Below, in pieces: positions 16,600 to 26,328 of a stretch of 40,884 bases of DNA. The stretch lies in contig JAQUWF010000019.1 in the NCBI GenBank assembly GCA_028692975.1, forward strand, positions 1-40,884, given 5' to 3'. Below the pieces are notes generated by a model, which was not told where the DNA came from, did no database searches, and saw nothing but the letters and a program-made list of their open reading frames with translations. Positions within the stretch are counted from its first letter, which is position 1; each line of letters starts with the position of its first letter. The position numbers were made by a program, and so were the translations under genes. Source of the DNA: Lachnospiraceae bacterium. GTDB taxonomy: Bacteria; Bacillota; Clostridia; Lachnospirales; Lachnospiraceae.

Positions 16600-17637
16600 T
16601 TACAACGTGATAAATGCATCCAGGCCCGTAGGCGCATCCGGATTGCGGTCCAGCAAAATTGATTTTGCGTATGCGATCATCTGCATAACAAAAATAAACG
16701 GAATCCCCCATGCCTCAAAGCGGGAAATGCCTTCCAGACAAATATGCTCGTCCACCCCATAAGGATTGCCGGGCTGGGCAGATACGGTGATCATGGTGCC
16801 CTTATGGGTCTTCAGATCTTCTATCATATCCCGCTGCAGTTTATCTTCTCCCGGCTGCACTGCAACAATGGTCAGGGTCTTTGCATCATTTAATACCATA
16901 GGTCCGTGGCGGTAATCCAGCAGATTGAAACATTTGCCGGACAGCATGGAAATCTCTGTGAAGGCCAGCGCGCCCTCCTCCGCGATGCCGATAAGGGCAC
17001 CATCCGCCAGAATGATGGCATTGTCCCAGTCTTTCTCCGCGATCTTTTCCAGGATAGGCCTGCAGGCATTTTTATACTCTTCGTTTTGTTCCACCGCTGC
17101 CTTTACCGCCTCTGTGAGCTGATCATCGCCGGAATACAGGGACACCAGCAACAGGATCGACGCATACAGATTGGTCACGGTACGTGTCTGGCAGACGCTC
17201 TTGTCATAGCACCAGTCCAGGGTAATATCCAGATCCGAGTAAGGCATGATCCCATTGTCCGCTTTCATGGAAATAGAAATGACCGGATTGCCGAAGTTCT
17301 CTTTGATATATTTCACGTCCCGCACGATCTCACTGGTCTGGCCGGAACGGGATAAGGTGACAATAACAGCATCCTTCACTGTTTCTTTATAATACTCCGG
17401 ATTCACCAGATAATCGCCGCCGGCAATGGCAGCCGCACTGGTCTGCGGGCAGGCAGCGAACACACGCTGTGCGCTCTTTGCCAGCATATAACTGGATCCG
17501 CAGCCCAGGAAAACAAATTTCCGGCTGTTATTCTTCTTAAAGAAGTCCATAATAGCACCGCTGTTTTCCTTGATGTAATCATATGTCCTGATCAATGCCT
17601 CATGCTGAGACATGATTTCTTTTTCTGTTAAGTACAT
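16600..17637 (-). CDS. SIS-domain sugar isomerase/deaminase (AgaS/GlmS-C type)
   Basis: It probably isomerises or deaminates a phosphorylated amino sugar. Two SIS sugar-phosphate binding halves are visible: FLGCGSSYMLAKSAQRVF then TLSRSGQTSEIV in the first, and LSGKCFNLLDYRHGPMVL in the second. The 345-residue length fits stand-alone SIS proteins that resemble the isomerase half of GlmS. It follows the BadF-type kinase by 4 bp, so a kinase-then-isomerase route for GlcNAc or GalNAc is plausible. The exact substrate is not determined. The last gene of the sugar operon, it ends 71 bp before spoVAD. Confidence 0.85.
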   Translation of the reverse strand: MYLTEKEIMSQHEALIRTYDYIKENSGAIMDFFKKNNSRKFVFLGCGSSYMLAKSAQRVFAACPQTSAAAIAGGDYLVNPEYYKETVKDAVIVTLSRSGQTSEIVRDVKYIKENFGNPVISISMKADNGIMPYSDLDITLDWCYDKSVCQTRTVTNLYASILLLVSLYSGDDQLTEAVKAAVEQNEEYKNACRPILEKIAEKDWDNAIILADGALIGIAEEGALAFTEISMLSGKCFNLLDYRHGPMVLNDAKTLTIVAVQPGEDKLQRDMIEDLKTHKGTMITVSAQPGNPYGVDEHICLEGISRFEAWGIPFIFVMQMIAYAKSILLDRNPDAPTGLDAFITL

Positions 17638-17641
17638 AATT

Positions 17642-18628
17642 TTATACCTCTTCCCTTTCTTTACTGTCCACTCTGATTAAATTTTCCATAAATCCTTTTT
17701 TCGGTTTTGCTCCATCTGCAATCTGCTTTGCCAGAAGCACGGCTCCCACAGTGGGCGAAGCCTTTGGTTTCACCACCTCCATGGGGTAAGACTGCAGAAA
17801 TGATGCAAAGGGCTTCTGCACATATTCCTGAATCTGGAATATGCCGCCGGAATACGAGACTTTGCACGCATCTGGCGCAAAAAGCCTCTCATACAAGGCG
17901 ATGACTATATCCGCCAGTTCCTTTGCCGCCCGCTCATAGACGGCCACAGCCGCCATGTCCCCGTTCTGGGCCGCCTGTAAAAGCAGTTTTTGTATTCCTG
18001 CAATGCTGTCCCGTTTCGGGTTGTAATCCTGTTCAAAAATATCAATGATATCCGTATCTGTTTCCAGTTCAAAATGCTCACGTATACTGAAATAAAGCGC
18101 GCCTTTGGGACATCGCCCATCCGCTTCTTTGGTAAAGAGTTCCATGCACTGCATACCCAGCCAGCGCCCGGAGCCCTCGTCAGAGAAAAATTCACTCCAT
18201 CCGCCTGCTCTTGCTGTCCGGCCATCCTTCGTCTTTCCGTATCCGATGGACCCGGTTCCTGCCACCATGTTGATGCCTTCCTCCAGAAGCAGAGATCCTG
18301 CCCAGCCCACCTCACAGTCATTGACCAGAGAAATATGGAATTCCGGGAAAGATTCTGCAAGAAAAGCCGCAATCAGATGATCGTACTGTCTGGATTCACC
18401 CCAGTTTGGCAGGCCGCAGCAGCAGTTGTACTGCTCGCTCCCTGATAATCCGCTTTGTTCCAGCAGCAGGTCGAATCCCTGCCGCAGCAGACGCTCCAGA
18501 CCTTCTATCCCGATCTGTTTGTAGGAAGCGCTGCCCAGCCTGCACTCTGCCAGCCGCACACCCTCCTGGTCACACAGCAGGAATTCCGTCTTGCTCCCGC
18601 CCCCATCTATGCCAATATAATAATTCAC
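17642..18628 (-). CDS. N-acetylglucosamine kinase-like BadF/BadG-family ATPase
   Basis: This sugar-kinase-fold protein probably phosphorylates an amino sugar. The phosphate-binding start YIGIDGGGSKTEFLLCD, the middle motif MVAGTGSIGYGKTKDG and the conserved GWSEFFSDEGSGRWLG all match GlcNAc-kinase-like BadF/BadG proteins. The start is GTG at 18626-18628 with GAGGTG just before it. It sits between the response regulator and the SIS gene. A 119-bp gap with two hairpins precedes it. Confidence 0.87.
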   Translation of the reverse strand: MNYYIGIDGGGSKTEFLLCDQEGVRLAECRLGSASYKQIGIEGLERLLRQGFDLLLEQSGLSGSEQYNCCCGLPNWGESRQYDHLIAAFLAESFPEFHISLVNDCEVGWAGSLLLEEGINMVAGTGSIGYGKTKDGRTARAGGWSEFFSDEGSGRWLGMQCMELFTKEADGRCPKGALYFSIREHFELETDTDIIDIFEQDYNPKRDSIAGIQKLLLQAAQNGDMAAVAVYERAAKELADIVIALYERLFAPDACKVSYSGGIFQIQEYVQKPFASFLQSYPMEVVKPKASPTVGAVLLAKQIADGAKPKKGFMENLIRVDSKEREEV

Positions 18629-18655
18629 CCTGTCACCTCACATTTATGTGTTTAC

Positions 18656-18716
18656 GTAACTGTTCAGCACCTGACCAGTTACGATTCGAAAATCCATGAA
18701 AATCGCCTGCGGCGAT
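18656..18716 (-). other. Two stem-loops between the response regulator and kinase genes
   Basis: ATCGCC/GGCGAT (18702-18716) lies just after the response regulator stop and is followed on the minus strand by TTTC, like a weak terminator. GTAACTG/CAGTTAC (18656-18662 with 18676-18682) lies nearer the kinase start. They may attenuate expression between the regulatory and the metabolic genes. Confidence 0.45.
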
Positions 18717-18747
18717 GGGATTTGCTCACTCCTGAATAGTCATGTGC

Positions 18748-19971
18748 TTACTTGTAATCCTTCGGTGAAACACCTGTGTTTTTCTTAAAAAACCTCGAGA
18801 AATACGTTACGTTCTCAAAAGAAAGCGCATCCGCAATCTCGTATATTTTCATGTCCGTCTCCGTCAGATATTCCTTCGCCTTCTCCAGTTTTTTCTCATG
18901 AATCGTGTGGATGATAGTACTTCCTGTAAATTCCCTGAAAATGCGGCTCAGATAGCTGGGACTCGTACCTATGGCCTTCGCCACCTCTCCCACTGAACAG
19001 GATTCCTGATAATGTTCCTTAATATACGCCACACACTCTTCCACCAGCACACGGTTGCGCACCGGTGAGGACAAGGATAACTCCCCTGCTTTTTCCATGG
19101 ATGCCCGATAAAAATTCAGCTTGTCCCGCTCTTCCTCCAGCCCCCATTCCAGGGCTGCCTGAGCCTGACCATATGCCTGGCGCAGGTCTTTCACCGTCTG
19201 TGCCGGCTGGCTTATCCCCATATAAGCGTACAGTTCCAGGAAATTATCCATCATATCCATGATCTGGACACACTGATCCGACAGATGCTCCACGGCATCC
19301 GCACTCATCTGATTGAGTATAATACACAGCATATCTTTTTTCAGGAAAATGCAGCTCTGCATCTGCTCACCGAAGACCATCTGATAGAAATTGCGCAGGC
19401 TGTGCTGTGTTTTTGTCTTCTTTTCCTGCTCCTGCTTCTCGTCCACCAGAAAATATACAAACAGCACACAGTATTGGTCCAGATCACAGTCCAGCTGCCC
19501 AAAACGCTGTTGTATCTCCGCCGGATCATAAAGACTGCCATCATAGACCGCCTTAAAAAAATTCTCCCGCAATGCTTCCTGGCTGATCTCCGCCTGAGCC
19601 CGCAGCAGTTTTTTGCATCGTTCCACCGCGGCTATCAGCCCATCAAAAGCTCCAGTCTTCGTCACATAGTCCACCACACCGTACTTCACCGCGGACTGGG
19701 CATAAGAAAAATCTGCATAAGCAGTGAGAATGATCACCTTGACAGGCAGATGGTTCTCATAAATATGCTTCGCCAGCGCTATCCCATCACTTCCCGGCAT
19801 CTGAATATCCGTGACCAGAATATCCGGCCGGGATTCCTCCAGATGTTCCAGCACCTCCTGTCCATTGGCGGCCACAAAAACCACCTCACAGTCCAGTTCC
19901 TGCCAGTCCGTAAGCGATACCAGCGCTTTTCTCATAATCGGTTCATCGTCCGCAAGCATCACTCTATACAT
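18748..19971 (-). CDS. Response regulator, YesN/AraC type
   Basis: The N-terminal receiver domain has acidic residues at DD (8-9) and the phospho-acceptor Asp55 in ILVTDIQMPGSDG. The C-terminal AraC/XylS helix-turn-helix pair is seen in SVGEVAKAIGTSPSYLSRIF and ADALSFENVTYFSRFFKK. The 407-residue length and the weakly conserved middle are typical of YesN-like regulators. It lies 11 bp downstream of its YesM-type kinase and most likely activates the glycan genes around it when the kinase senses sugar. Confidence 0.93.
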   Translation of the reverse strand: MYRVMLADDEPIMRKALVSLTDWQELDCEVVFVAANGQEVLEHLEESRPDILVTDIQMPGSDGIALAKHIYENHLPVKVIILTAYADFSYAQSAVKYGVVDYVTKTGAFDGLIAAVERCKKLLRAQAEISQEALRENFFKAVYDGSLYDPAEIQQRFGQLDCDLDQYCVLFVYFLVDEKQEQEKKTKTQHSLRNFYQMVFGEQMQSCIFLKKDMLCIILNQMSADAVEHLSDQCVQIMDMMDNFLELYAYMGISQPAQTVKDLRQAYGQAQAALEWGLEEERDKLNFYRASMEKAGELSLSSPVRNRVLVEECVAYIKEHYQESCSVGEVAKAIGTSPSYLSRIFREFTGSTIIHTIHEKKLEKAKEYLTETDMKIYEIADALSFENVTYFSRFFKKNTGVSPKDYK

Positions 19972-19982
19972 AAGTTTCTCCC

Positions 19983-21761
19983 CTATTGCTTCTTGTCAAG
20001 TGGAATACAAATACTGACGGTGGTGCCGACCCCCTTCCGGGAATGTATGGACACGCCGTAGTCTTCCCCGTACATCAACTGAATAATATGATGTGCATTG
20101 TTCAATCCCACATGATTATGGTTTCCGTCACTTCCTGTTTTTTCCATGGGCAGGACGATCTCGCCTTCCGTGTCAAATCCAACCCCGTCATCCACCGTAT
20201 CAATAAATACTTTTTCCTCTTTTTCGTAAATATAAACCGTCACATGGCCATTTTCCATCTTCGGCTCGATCCCATGCACCACCGCATTTTCCACAATCAG
20301 CTGCATACACAGCTTCGGTATAAACAGATCCAGCAGCTTTTCGTCCCCTATCTGTATCTCGTAGGTCAGCCGGTCTCCATACCGGTAGCTCTGCAGATAG
20401 AGATAATATTCTACATATTCCAGTTCCTGTCTGATCTGCACTTTTTCCGATTTATTTCGGTAGATCTTAGCCTGGATCAGCTGGCTGAAAGAACGAATCA
20501 TTTTGTATACTTCCTCGTTCTCATCCATCTTTGCCTGCAATGCTATGGTATTTAACACATTGAACATAAAATGAGGATTCATCTGGGTCTGAAGGAACTT
20601 CATTTCCATATCCTTGATGGATATCTGTTTCTCGTACACCTGATTGATCAAATGATTCACATAGGCGGTCATCTCATTGAAGGTCACGCTGATCTCATGG
20701 AATTCCATGCTGTTATAATCCGGCAGTTTGGTCTCAAAGTCTCCGCCCTGCACTGCCTGGAGCTTGTCTGTTACTTCCTTAAATGGCCTGGTCATGCGGT
20801 AAATGATCAGCACGAAGATCACGAAGGCAAGCCCCGTAATCACTGCGATGATTCCCACATAGATCCGGATGGAATCGTACATCAGCTCCATGGCATGATT
20901 CTCCGGAATGCCTATGACGATCTGGGCATCCATGCACAGCTGTTTCCGCCATATGCGGTAGTTTATATTTCCAATCTGCTGCTGATAAGGCTGCGCCTGG
21001 AAAATCTGCAGGATTTCCCCACTGTGTTCCAGAAAAGCACTTTCATTTTCTCCTGCTATAGGATTTCCGCTGTTATCCAGAAGACTCCAAAACGAATTGG
21101 TATACTTCCCGGTGTCCTCCATAATGGTCTGCAGCGCGTCTTCCCGTATCTTAAAAAGGGCGCTTCCCACCTTTTCCATGTTGTCATTGTAGACCGGGTA
21201 GGCCAGACAGTCGTTTTGCTCATCCATCTTATAATAGCCGTAATCCTTGTCCTGATCCTCCAGCGTGGTCTTGTATACCTGCTCGAACTGCCGGTTGCTC
21301 TCTTCTGTCTCCGCATAGATCATGGCATAATAACTGGTACTCACATAATTCCCCTGCTTGTCAAAAAGATAGATTTCCTCCACCAGCGGAGCACTGCCTG
21401 CACCCAGACTGCTCTGATTGCTGATCCCCGTCACCTTCTCAAAAGCAGCATCGATGTTTTCTCTGTTCTGTTCAAAATCCTGGCTGCCATACTTCCTGAC
21501 ACGCTCCAGATAATCCATCAGCTCCTGATTATCCCGGATGCTGTAGATTACATCCTCACAGTACCCCAGCCTTGTATCCATGGTATCCGCCGTGGTGGTG
21601 AGGAAAAAGTTAATGTCCGAATTAATATACTGTTTGATGATCATCCACACCGAAATAACGAATACACTGCCGCACAGCACCAGTGCCATAAGCGTGATCA
21701 GCAGATTATAGCGAATCATTTTGCCCCGCAGGGAATATCTTTTTCTGGGTTCACCTGACAT
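19983..21761 (-). CDS. Sensor histidine kinase, YesM type
   Basis: Transmembrane segments lie at about residues 18-43 and 300-322, enclosing an extracellular domain of about 255 residues likely to sense a ligand or a loaded binding protein. A HAMP region follows, and then the His_kinase domain with the phospho-acceptor His397 in QMNPHFMFNVLNTIAL and the ATP-binding DTVDDGVGFD and NHVGLNNAHHII. The ATG at 21759-21761 has GGAG seven bases upstream and is preferred to the longer frame. It is paired with the next gene. Confidence 0.94.
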   Translation of the reverse strand: MSGEPRKRYSLRGKMIRYNLLITLMALVLCGSVFVISVWMIIKQYINSDINFFLTTTADTMDTRLGYCEDVIYSIRDNQELMDYLERVRKYGSQDFEQNRENIDAAFEKVTGISNQSSLGAGSAPLVEEIYLFDKQGNYVSTSYYAMIYAETEESNRQFEQVYKTTLEDQDKDYGYYKMDEQNDCLAYPVYNDNMEKVGSALFKIREDALQTIMEDTGKYTNSFWSLLDNSGNPIAGENESAFLEHSGEILQIFQAQPYQQQIGNINYRIWRKQLCMDAQIVIGIPENHAMELMYDSIRIYVGIIAVITGLAFVIFVLIIYRMTRPFKEVTDKLQAVQGGDFETKLPDYNSMEFHEISVTFNEMTAYVNHLINQVYEKQISIKDMEMKFLQTQMNPHFMFNVLNTIALQAKMDENEEVYKMIRSFSQLIQAKIYRNKSEKVQIRQELEYVEYYLYLQSYRYGDRLTYEIQIGDEKLLDLFIPKLCMQLIVENAVVHGIEPKMENGHVTVYIYEKEEKVFIDTVDDGVGFDTEGEIVLPMEKTGSDGNHNHVGLNNAHHIIQLMYGEDYGVSIHSRKGVGTTVSICIPLDKKQ

Positions 21762-21792
21762 AGTTTTTCTCCATAACGTTTTTGTTATGTAT

Positions 21793-21820
21793 AGTATACC
21801 ATGGACACCAGATTCGTGAA
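21793..21820 (-). promoter_or_regulatory. Candidate promoter of the two-component genes
   Basis: TTCACG (21815-21820) and TATACT (21793-21798) on the minus strand are 16 bp apart in the 84-bp gap between the GH4 and kinase genes. The -10 box is good and the -35 box moderate. It would allow the regulators to be expressed without the transport genes. Confidence 0.45.
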
Positions 21821-21845
21821 ACACCTCATCCGACATCCGGCTATG

Positions 21846-23159
21846 CTATTGGAACCATGGAAGATACGCTTTGTTTGCCTGGAACATTTCATCCACCATA
21901 TCCTGTATCTCGTCCATACTAAGGACTGCTGCCGTCAGCGGATCGAAGAGAATGCTGTGGTAAATCATGTGTTTGTCATGGTTGATGCATCCCTTTACTG
22001 CCAGTTCCTCACTGCGCGCCGCCGTGTTGGTCATGACTGCCAGCTGATCCGGGAGTTTTCCCACAGGGTGGATCTCATACCCTGCCTTCGTCACCGTGAC
22101 CGGCACTTCCACGCAGCAGCCCTGGGGCAGATTATCAATAAAGCCCTCATTGCGCACATTTCCATTAAAATCAAAAGGTGTCTCATCGCCGAACAGTGCA
22201 TTGAAGATACATGCCGCATATTCCTGCCCCCGTTCCAGATCCACCGTATCTGCCTCCAGCCATTTCTCAATATCTATCTTCCATTCATTCTGACGGCGGA
22301 AATATTCCTTCAGGATATAAGCGTGTTCGCCCGGATTCCAGCCGGTGGAGTGGGTACAGTATTGCTCGATGAGATCCTCCCTTTTCCGGAACCACGGATA
22401 ATACTCCGAATTATGCCCGGAGCTTTCTGTGGGATAATAGTCCAGGTGAAGATACAGCTGATTTCGCACCTGCTCCTCGTTGTAGATTTCTTCCCGCTCC
22501 ATGGCTTTCCGGATCAGTGGATAAGCATCCTCCCCCTTCCATTTGTAATCCAGATAAAAGGCCATGTGATTGATGCCCGCACAGCGGTATTTTACATCCT
22601 TCATGTCCGCACCGATCCAGTCTGCCAGCATCTTCGCTGTGTGCTGTACGCTGTGGCAGAGCCCGGTGACCTTTACCTTTGTGGTTTCCTGCAGGAATCT
22701 ACAGTTTAAGGCCATGGGATTCGTATAATTTAATACATAAGCCTCCGGGCAGATGGCTTCAATATCCCGACAGATATCCAGAAGTACCGGAGCCGACCGC
22801 AGGAACCGGAAGATCCCCGCTGGTCCTCTCGTATCACCCACGCAGATATCCACCCCGTATTTTTTCGGGATCTCGATATCTGTGCGGAAAATATCCGGGC
22901 CTGCGGTCAGCACGGTGATCACTACGCCGTCCGCTCCCTCAAGGGCCTTTTTCCGGTCCGTGGTCGCCTGGATCGTCACCGGATAATCCCCGGCATCCCG
23001 TATTTTTTCACAAGCCTTCTGTATAAAGGCCAGCCGTTCCTCATTAATATCCATAAGACAGATACATGCATCCCGGAAAGCCGGGTAGGTCAGGATATCC
23101 CGCACCAGCTCTCTTGTGAAATCAAAGCTGCCCGCTCCTATAAATGTTATTTTCCTCAT
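21846..23159 (-). CDS. Alpha-galactosidase, glycoside hydrolase family 4
   Basis: GH4 enzymes use NAD+ and a divalent metal in an oxidation-elimination route. The N-terminal [17 protein letters not shown] is the Rossmann NAD site. [19 protein letters not shown] (Cys168) and GINHMAFY (His198) carry the typical substrate and metal residues and resemble MelA. There is no signal peptide, so it acts in the cytoplasm on imported sugar. It follows the fucosidase by 16 bp. Specificity for alpha-galactosides is inferred from resemblance and not proven; related GH4 enzymes act on glucuronides or glucosides. Confidence 0.87.
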   Translation of the reverse strand: MRKITFIGAGSFDFTRELVRDILTYPAFRDACICLMDINEERLAFIQKACEKIRDAGDYPVTIQATTDRKKALEGADGVVITVLTAGPDIFRTDIEIPKKYGVDICVGDTRGPAGIFRFLRSAPVLLDICRDIEAICPEAYVLNYTNPMALNCRFLQETTKVKVTGLCHSVQHTAKMLADWIGADMKDVKYRCAGINHMAFYLDYKWKGEDAYPLIRKAMEREEIYNEEQVRNQLYLHLDYYPTESSGHNSEYYPWFRKREDLIEQYCTHSTGWNPGEHAYILKEYFRRQNEWKIDIEKWLEADTVDLERGQEYAACIFNALFGDETPFDFNGNVRNEGFIDNLPQGCCVEVPVTVTKAGYEIHPVGKLPDQLAVMTNTAARSEELAVKGCINHDKHMIYHSILFDPLTAAVLSMDEIQDMVDEMFQANKAYLPWFQ

Positions 23160-23175
23160 GTTCTTCCCTCTTTTT

Positions 23176-24489
23176 CTACTCTTCTTTTAATTCCAACTCG
23201 ATAACGGTATCCGGCGTTTCGTCCACGGTAAAGGAGAAGCAGTCCGGTGTTCCGTAATTGATAAATTCGCAGTCCGGGAACTCTTTCGCTACCCATGGAG
23301 TCAGCATAAGCATCTCATATCCATCACTGAGCCGTCTGGCTTTTTTCAGCCTGCCCTTAACGCCTGGCAGGGCAATAGCACCGATACTCTCCTCCGTAAT
23401 ATGCGCATACAGCTTATTTCCATTCTGGGTATAGCGTCCCCACTCGGGCTTCTCAAAGTCCGACATATGGCAGCCGTAGATACTCTCACCATTTTCCCGC
23501 ATCCAGTCACCCACCGCATCCAGGATCTCCGCCTGCTGCTTTGGGATCTCTCCTTTGGCCGTGGGTGATATGTTGACGATCATATTGCCATTTTTGCTGG
23601 TGCACTCCACCAGTTTTTTAATAATCTGGCCTGCATTTTTATAATGCTTGTCATTGGGCGTATAACCCCAGTTGTTGTTCAGTGTAAAGCATGCCTCCCA
23701 GGGAATGGCCCTCCCCGACGGAGTCCGCAGCCCATAAGGCGGAATGATCATCTCCGGACACGCGAAATCCCCGGAAAAAATATTGGGCTCGTCCGTCATG
23801 ACCGAACCATAACTTTCCCCGTTGGCCTCCAGCCGTCCGTTCATAATAATGTCCGGCTGCAGCTGCCGCACCATGTGTACCAACTCCGTACCCTTCCAGT
23901 CCTCGCCCATGTGGCCCTCATAAGAAAAGTCAAACCACAGAAGGTCGATCTTGCCGTAATCCGTCAGAAGCTCCCGCACCTGATTGTGCAGATAAGTCAG
24001 ATACCTGTCAAAGTCATGCTGCTTTCCCTTATATTCCTCATTCTCACGGTCCGGATGGTACATATCCCCATACGCCGGATAATCCGGGTGGTGCCAGTCC
24101 AGAAGGGAATGATAGAAGCCGATCTTTAGCCCTTCTGCGCGGAATGCATCCACAAACTCCCGCACCAGGTCGCGGCCGCAGGCAGTCTTCGTAGATTTAA
24201 AATCCGTATAGGCGCTGTCCCACAGGCAGAAGCCCTCGTGATGCTTGGTGGTGAGCACCGCATATTTCATACCGGCCCGTTTCGCCAGCCGCGCCCATTC
24301 CTTCATATCACAGCGTGCCGGATCCCACTCATCAAAATATTTTTCGTATGTCTTCTGGGTAATCTGCTCATCGCTCTGTACCCACTCGCCCCGTCCTGGG
24401 ATGGCATACAGCCCCCAGTGAATAAACATGCCGAAACGGTCATGCATGAACCATTTTGTCCGTTCTTCTCTCTCCTTAATAAAATCCAT
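23176..24489 (-). CDS. Alpha-L-fucosidase, glycoside hydrolase family 29
   Basis: It releases L-fucose from the non-reducing end of glycans by a retaining mechanism. The GH29 start [19 protein letters not shown], the segment [14 protein letters not shown] and the nucleophile region LLWFDF (Asp at about residue 187) are clear. At 437 residues without a signal peptide it is a cytoplasmic enzyme, unlike secreted mucin-active fucosidases. The ATG at 24487-24489 is 6 bp after the permease stop; a GTG at 24495 is an alternative. Family is sure, linkage preference is not. Confidence 0.93.
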   Translation of the reverse strand: MDFIKEREERTKWFMHDRFGMFIHWGLYAIPGRGEWVQSDEQITQKTYEKYFDEWDPARCDMKEWARLAKRAGMKYAVLTTKHHEGFCLWDSAYTDFKSTKTACGRDLVREFVDAFRAEGLKIGFYHSLLDWHHPDYPAYGDMYHPDRENEEYKGKQHDFDRYLTYLHNQVRELLTDYGKIDLLWFDFSYEGHMGEDWKGTELVHMVRQLQPDIIMNGRLEANGESYGSVMTDEPNIFSGDFACPEMIIPPYGLRTPSGRAIPWEACFTLNNNWGYTPNDKHYKNAGQIIKKLVECTSKNGNMIVNISPTAKGEIPKQQAEILDAVGDWMRENGESIYGCHMSDFEKPEWGRYTQNGNKLYAHITEESIGAIALPGVKGRLKKARRLSDGYEMLMLTPWVAKEFPDCEFINYGTPDCFSFTVDETPDTVIELELKEE

Positions 24490-24495
24490 AAACAC

Positions 24496-25341
24496 CTAGC
24501 CTTTCACTGCACCTGCCGTCAGAGACTTCACAAACACCTCCGAGAGCATGCAGAATATGATGATTGTCGGTACCACCGCAACGATGATCGCCGAGAACAT
24601 TCCGTTGAGATTCTTAGAATATGCCGTAGTAAACTGTCCCAGCAATGCCGGTATGGTCATTTTATCCTTGCTCTTAATCAAGATAGACGCAAAATAAAAT
24701 TCATTCCAGTTGTTCAAAAATGCCATGATCGCCGCCGTGGCAAGTCCCGGTTTGGCAATGGGCACGATAATGCGGAAAAATGTCTTTGTGTAGCCACAGC
24801 CATCCATCATGGCCGCCTCTTCCATCTCCTTGGGTATGGTCTGAAAATAACTGCGCAGGATAAAAAAGGTGATGGCAATACCAAGTCCGGAATAGATCAA
24901 GATCAAACCTGTCCTGGTATCCTTAAGTCCCAGATCCCCCAATAGCCGATAGATCGGGAAACTGATGGAAATGGATGGAATAAATAACGTGGTGGTAAAC
25001 ATAAGCGTCACCAGCCCTTTTCCCTTAAACTGCATGCGGGCGGAAATATAGGCCGACATGCTCACGATCAACACACTGATGAACGTGGATATGATGGTGA
25101 CGATAAAACTGTTCAGAAAATATGTCTGGATATTCAGTTTGGTAAAAATCGTAATATATCCGTCGAATACCCACTGTGTGGGCAGGGACAGCCCGCCCGG
25201 ATCTTTCTTGAAAGAAGAAAGGAAAACCCACAAGATCGGGTAAACGGATATAAATAAAACAACAAGCATGATAAAATATTTACCGATGCTGCCTGCCACA
25301 CGCTTTCCCGTGGTGGTCTGGCCTATACTGTTTTTCTTCAT
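24496..25341 (-). CDS. ABC sugar transporter permease (MalG-like)
   Basis: One of two membrane subunits of a CUT1-type importer. Six hydrophobic segments are seen, and the EAA loop that contacts the ATPase reads EEAAMMDGCGYTKTFFRIIV. The 281-residue length is usual for the MalG-like partner. No ATP-binding subunit is encoded nearby, so a shared MsmK-type ATPase elsewhere is expected. The gene abuts the fucosidase. Confidence 0.93.
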   Translation of the reverse strand: MKKNSIGQTTTGKRVAGSIGKYFIMLVVLFISVYPILWVFLSSFKKDPGGLSLPTQWVFDGYITIFTKLNIQTYFLNSFIVTIISTFISVLIVSMSAYISARMQFKGKGLVTLMFTTTLFIPSISISFPIYRLLGDLGLKDTRTGLILIYSGLGIAITFFILRSYFQTIPKEMEEAAMMDGCGYTKTFFRIIVPIAKPGLATAAIMAFLNNWNEFYFASILIKSKDKMTIPALLGQFTTAYSKNLNGMFSAIIVAVVPTIIIFCMLSEVFVKSLTAGAVKG

Positions 25342-25353
25342 GTGTCCTCCCTC

Positions 25354-26265
25354 CTAATCTACCTTGTTCGTGCGGAATGCACGATTGATCATGCCTACCA
25401 GGACCAGTCCCAGCAGGAACTGGATCACCCCGGCCGTATTGCCCCGGGCAAAATTAAGCTTCGTGCTTCCAAGTGCCGTTTTGTAAATATAGTAACTGAG
25501 ACTGTAGGTTGCATTGTCCGGGCCGCCCTGTGTGATCAGCGCGATCTCATTGTACAAGAGCAGTCCATAATTGGCCGCCATAACTGCTACGGTTCCCAGC
25601 ATAGGACGCAGCAGGGGCAGCGTGATCAGCCGGTCCACCTGTATGCCGGTGGCCCCGTCCACCTTGGCCGCCTCATACAGGGACGCATCGATGGAAAAGA
25701 TCTGGGTCAGCAAAAGCAGACAGGATGATCCTCCGAAAAGGATGAAGGAAAACGTAACACCCCAGAAGGCGTATCCTTCATTTGCCAGTACACTCACATT
25801 GGAGCCGGGTACGAACCAGTTACACACTTCCGTGATGATTCCCCGGGAAGGGCTGTATATATTCAGGAAAATCAAACCGATAGCCGCGGTGGAAATAATA
25901 TTTGGAATAATGAATGCATTTCTGGTAAGGCGCCATCCACGCGGTTTTTTCGCCAGCACCAGTGCCACCAGCAGGGTGAATGGGATCTGCACCACCATAG
26001 TGAGGATGACCCATTTTATAGAATTCCAGAATGCCACCATAAAGTTCTTGTCAACTGTAAAGAGTTTTATGTAGTTGTCAAACAGGTGGTCCCAGCCTAA
26101 AAATTCCGGCTGCAGGAAATTCTTATAATTCCATTTGGTGAATGAAGTGATAAAAATATCAATGAGCGGATATGCGTAGATAATCCCAAATAAGACAATC
26201 CCCGGAAGCAGAAAAGCAAAAATAAAACCATTTTTCTTGGTAAAAAACTTTTTTCGGGTCTTCAT
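25354..26265 (-). CDS. ABC sugar transporter permease (MalF-like)
   Basis: The second membrane subunit of the CUT1 importer. It has six hydrophobic segments and the EAA loop YEAAKVDGATGIQVDRLITL. The ATG at 26263-26265 has a perfect AGGAGG upstream and gives 303 residues; the longer frame has no site. That ribosome binding site is itself part of a small inverted repeat (CCTCTT/AAGAGG, about 26273-26290), so access may be affected by mRNA structure. Confidence 0.93.
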   Translation of the reverse strand: MKTRKKFFTKKNGFIFAFLLPGIVLFGIIYAYPLIDIFITSFTKWNYKNFLQPEFLGWDHLFDNYIKLFTVDKNFMVAFWNSIKWVILTMVVQIPFTLLVALVLAKKPRGWRLTRNAFIIPNIISTAAIGLIFLNIYSPSRGIITEVCNWFVPGSNVSVLANEGYAFWGVTFSFILFGGSSCLLLLTQIFSIDASLYEAAKVDGATGIQVDRLITLPLLRPMLGTVAVMAANYGLLLYNEIALITQGGPDNATYSLSYYIYKTALGSTKLNFARGNTAGVIQFLLGLVLVGMINRAFRTNKVD

Positions 26266-26288
26266 AGTACCTCCTCTTTCAAAGAAGA

Positions 26289-26309
26289 GGAGACCAGCAT
26301 CCGGTCTCC
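26289..26309 (-). other. Intercistronic stem-loop between binding protein and permease genes
   Basis: GGAGACC (26289-26295) pairs with GGTCTCC (26303-26309) over a 7-base loop, 20 bp after the binding-protein stop. There is no long U-tract. Such hairpins often protect the binding-protein mRNA and reduce permease expression; this role is inferred. Confidence 0.6.
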
Positions 26310-26328
26310 CCATCTCTCTCTGGATTAT

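Noticed and set aside
20571..21758. 395-residue plus-strand frame antisense to the histidine kinase
   Set aside because: The kinase has all domain motifs. The antisense product is His- and Leu-rich, as expected from the complement, with no ribosome binding site.
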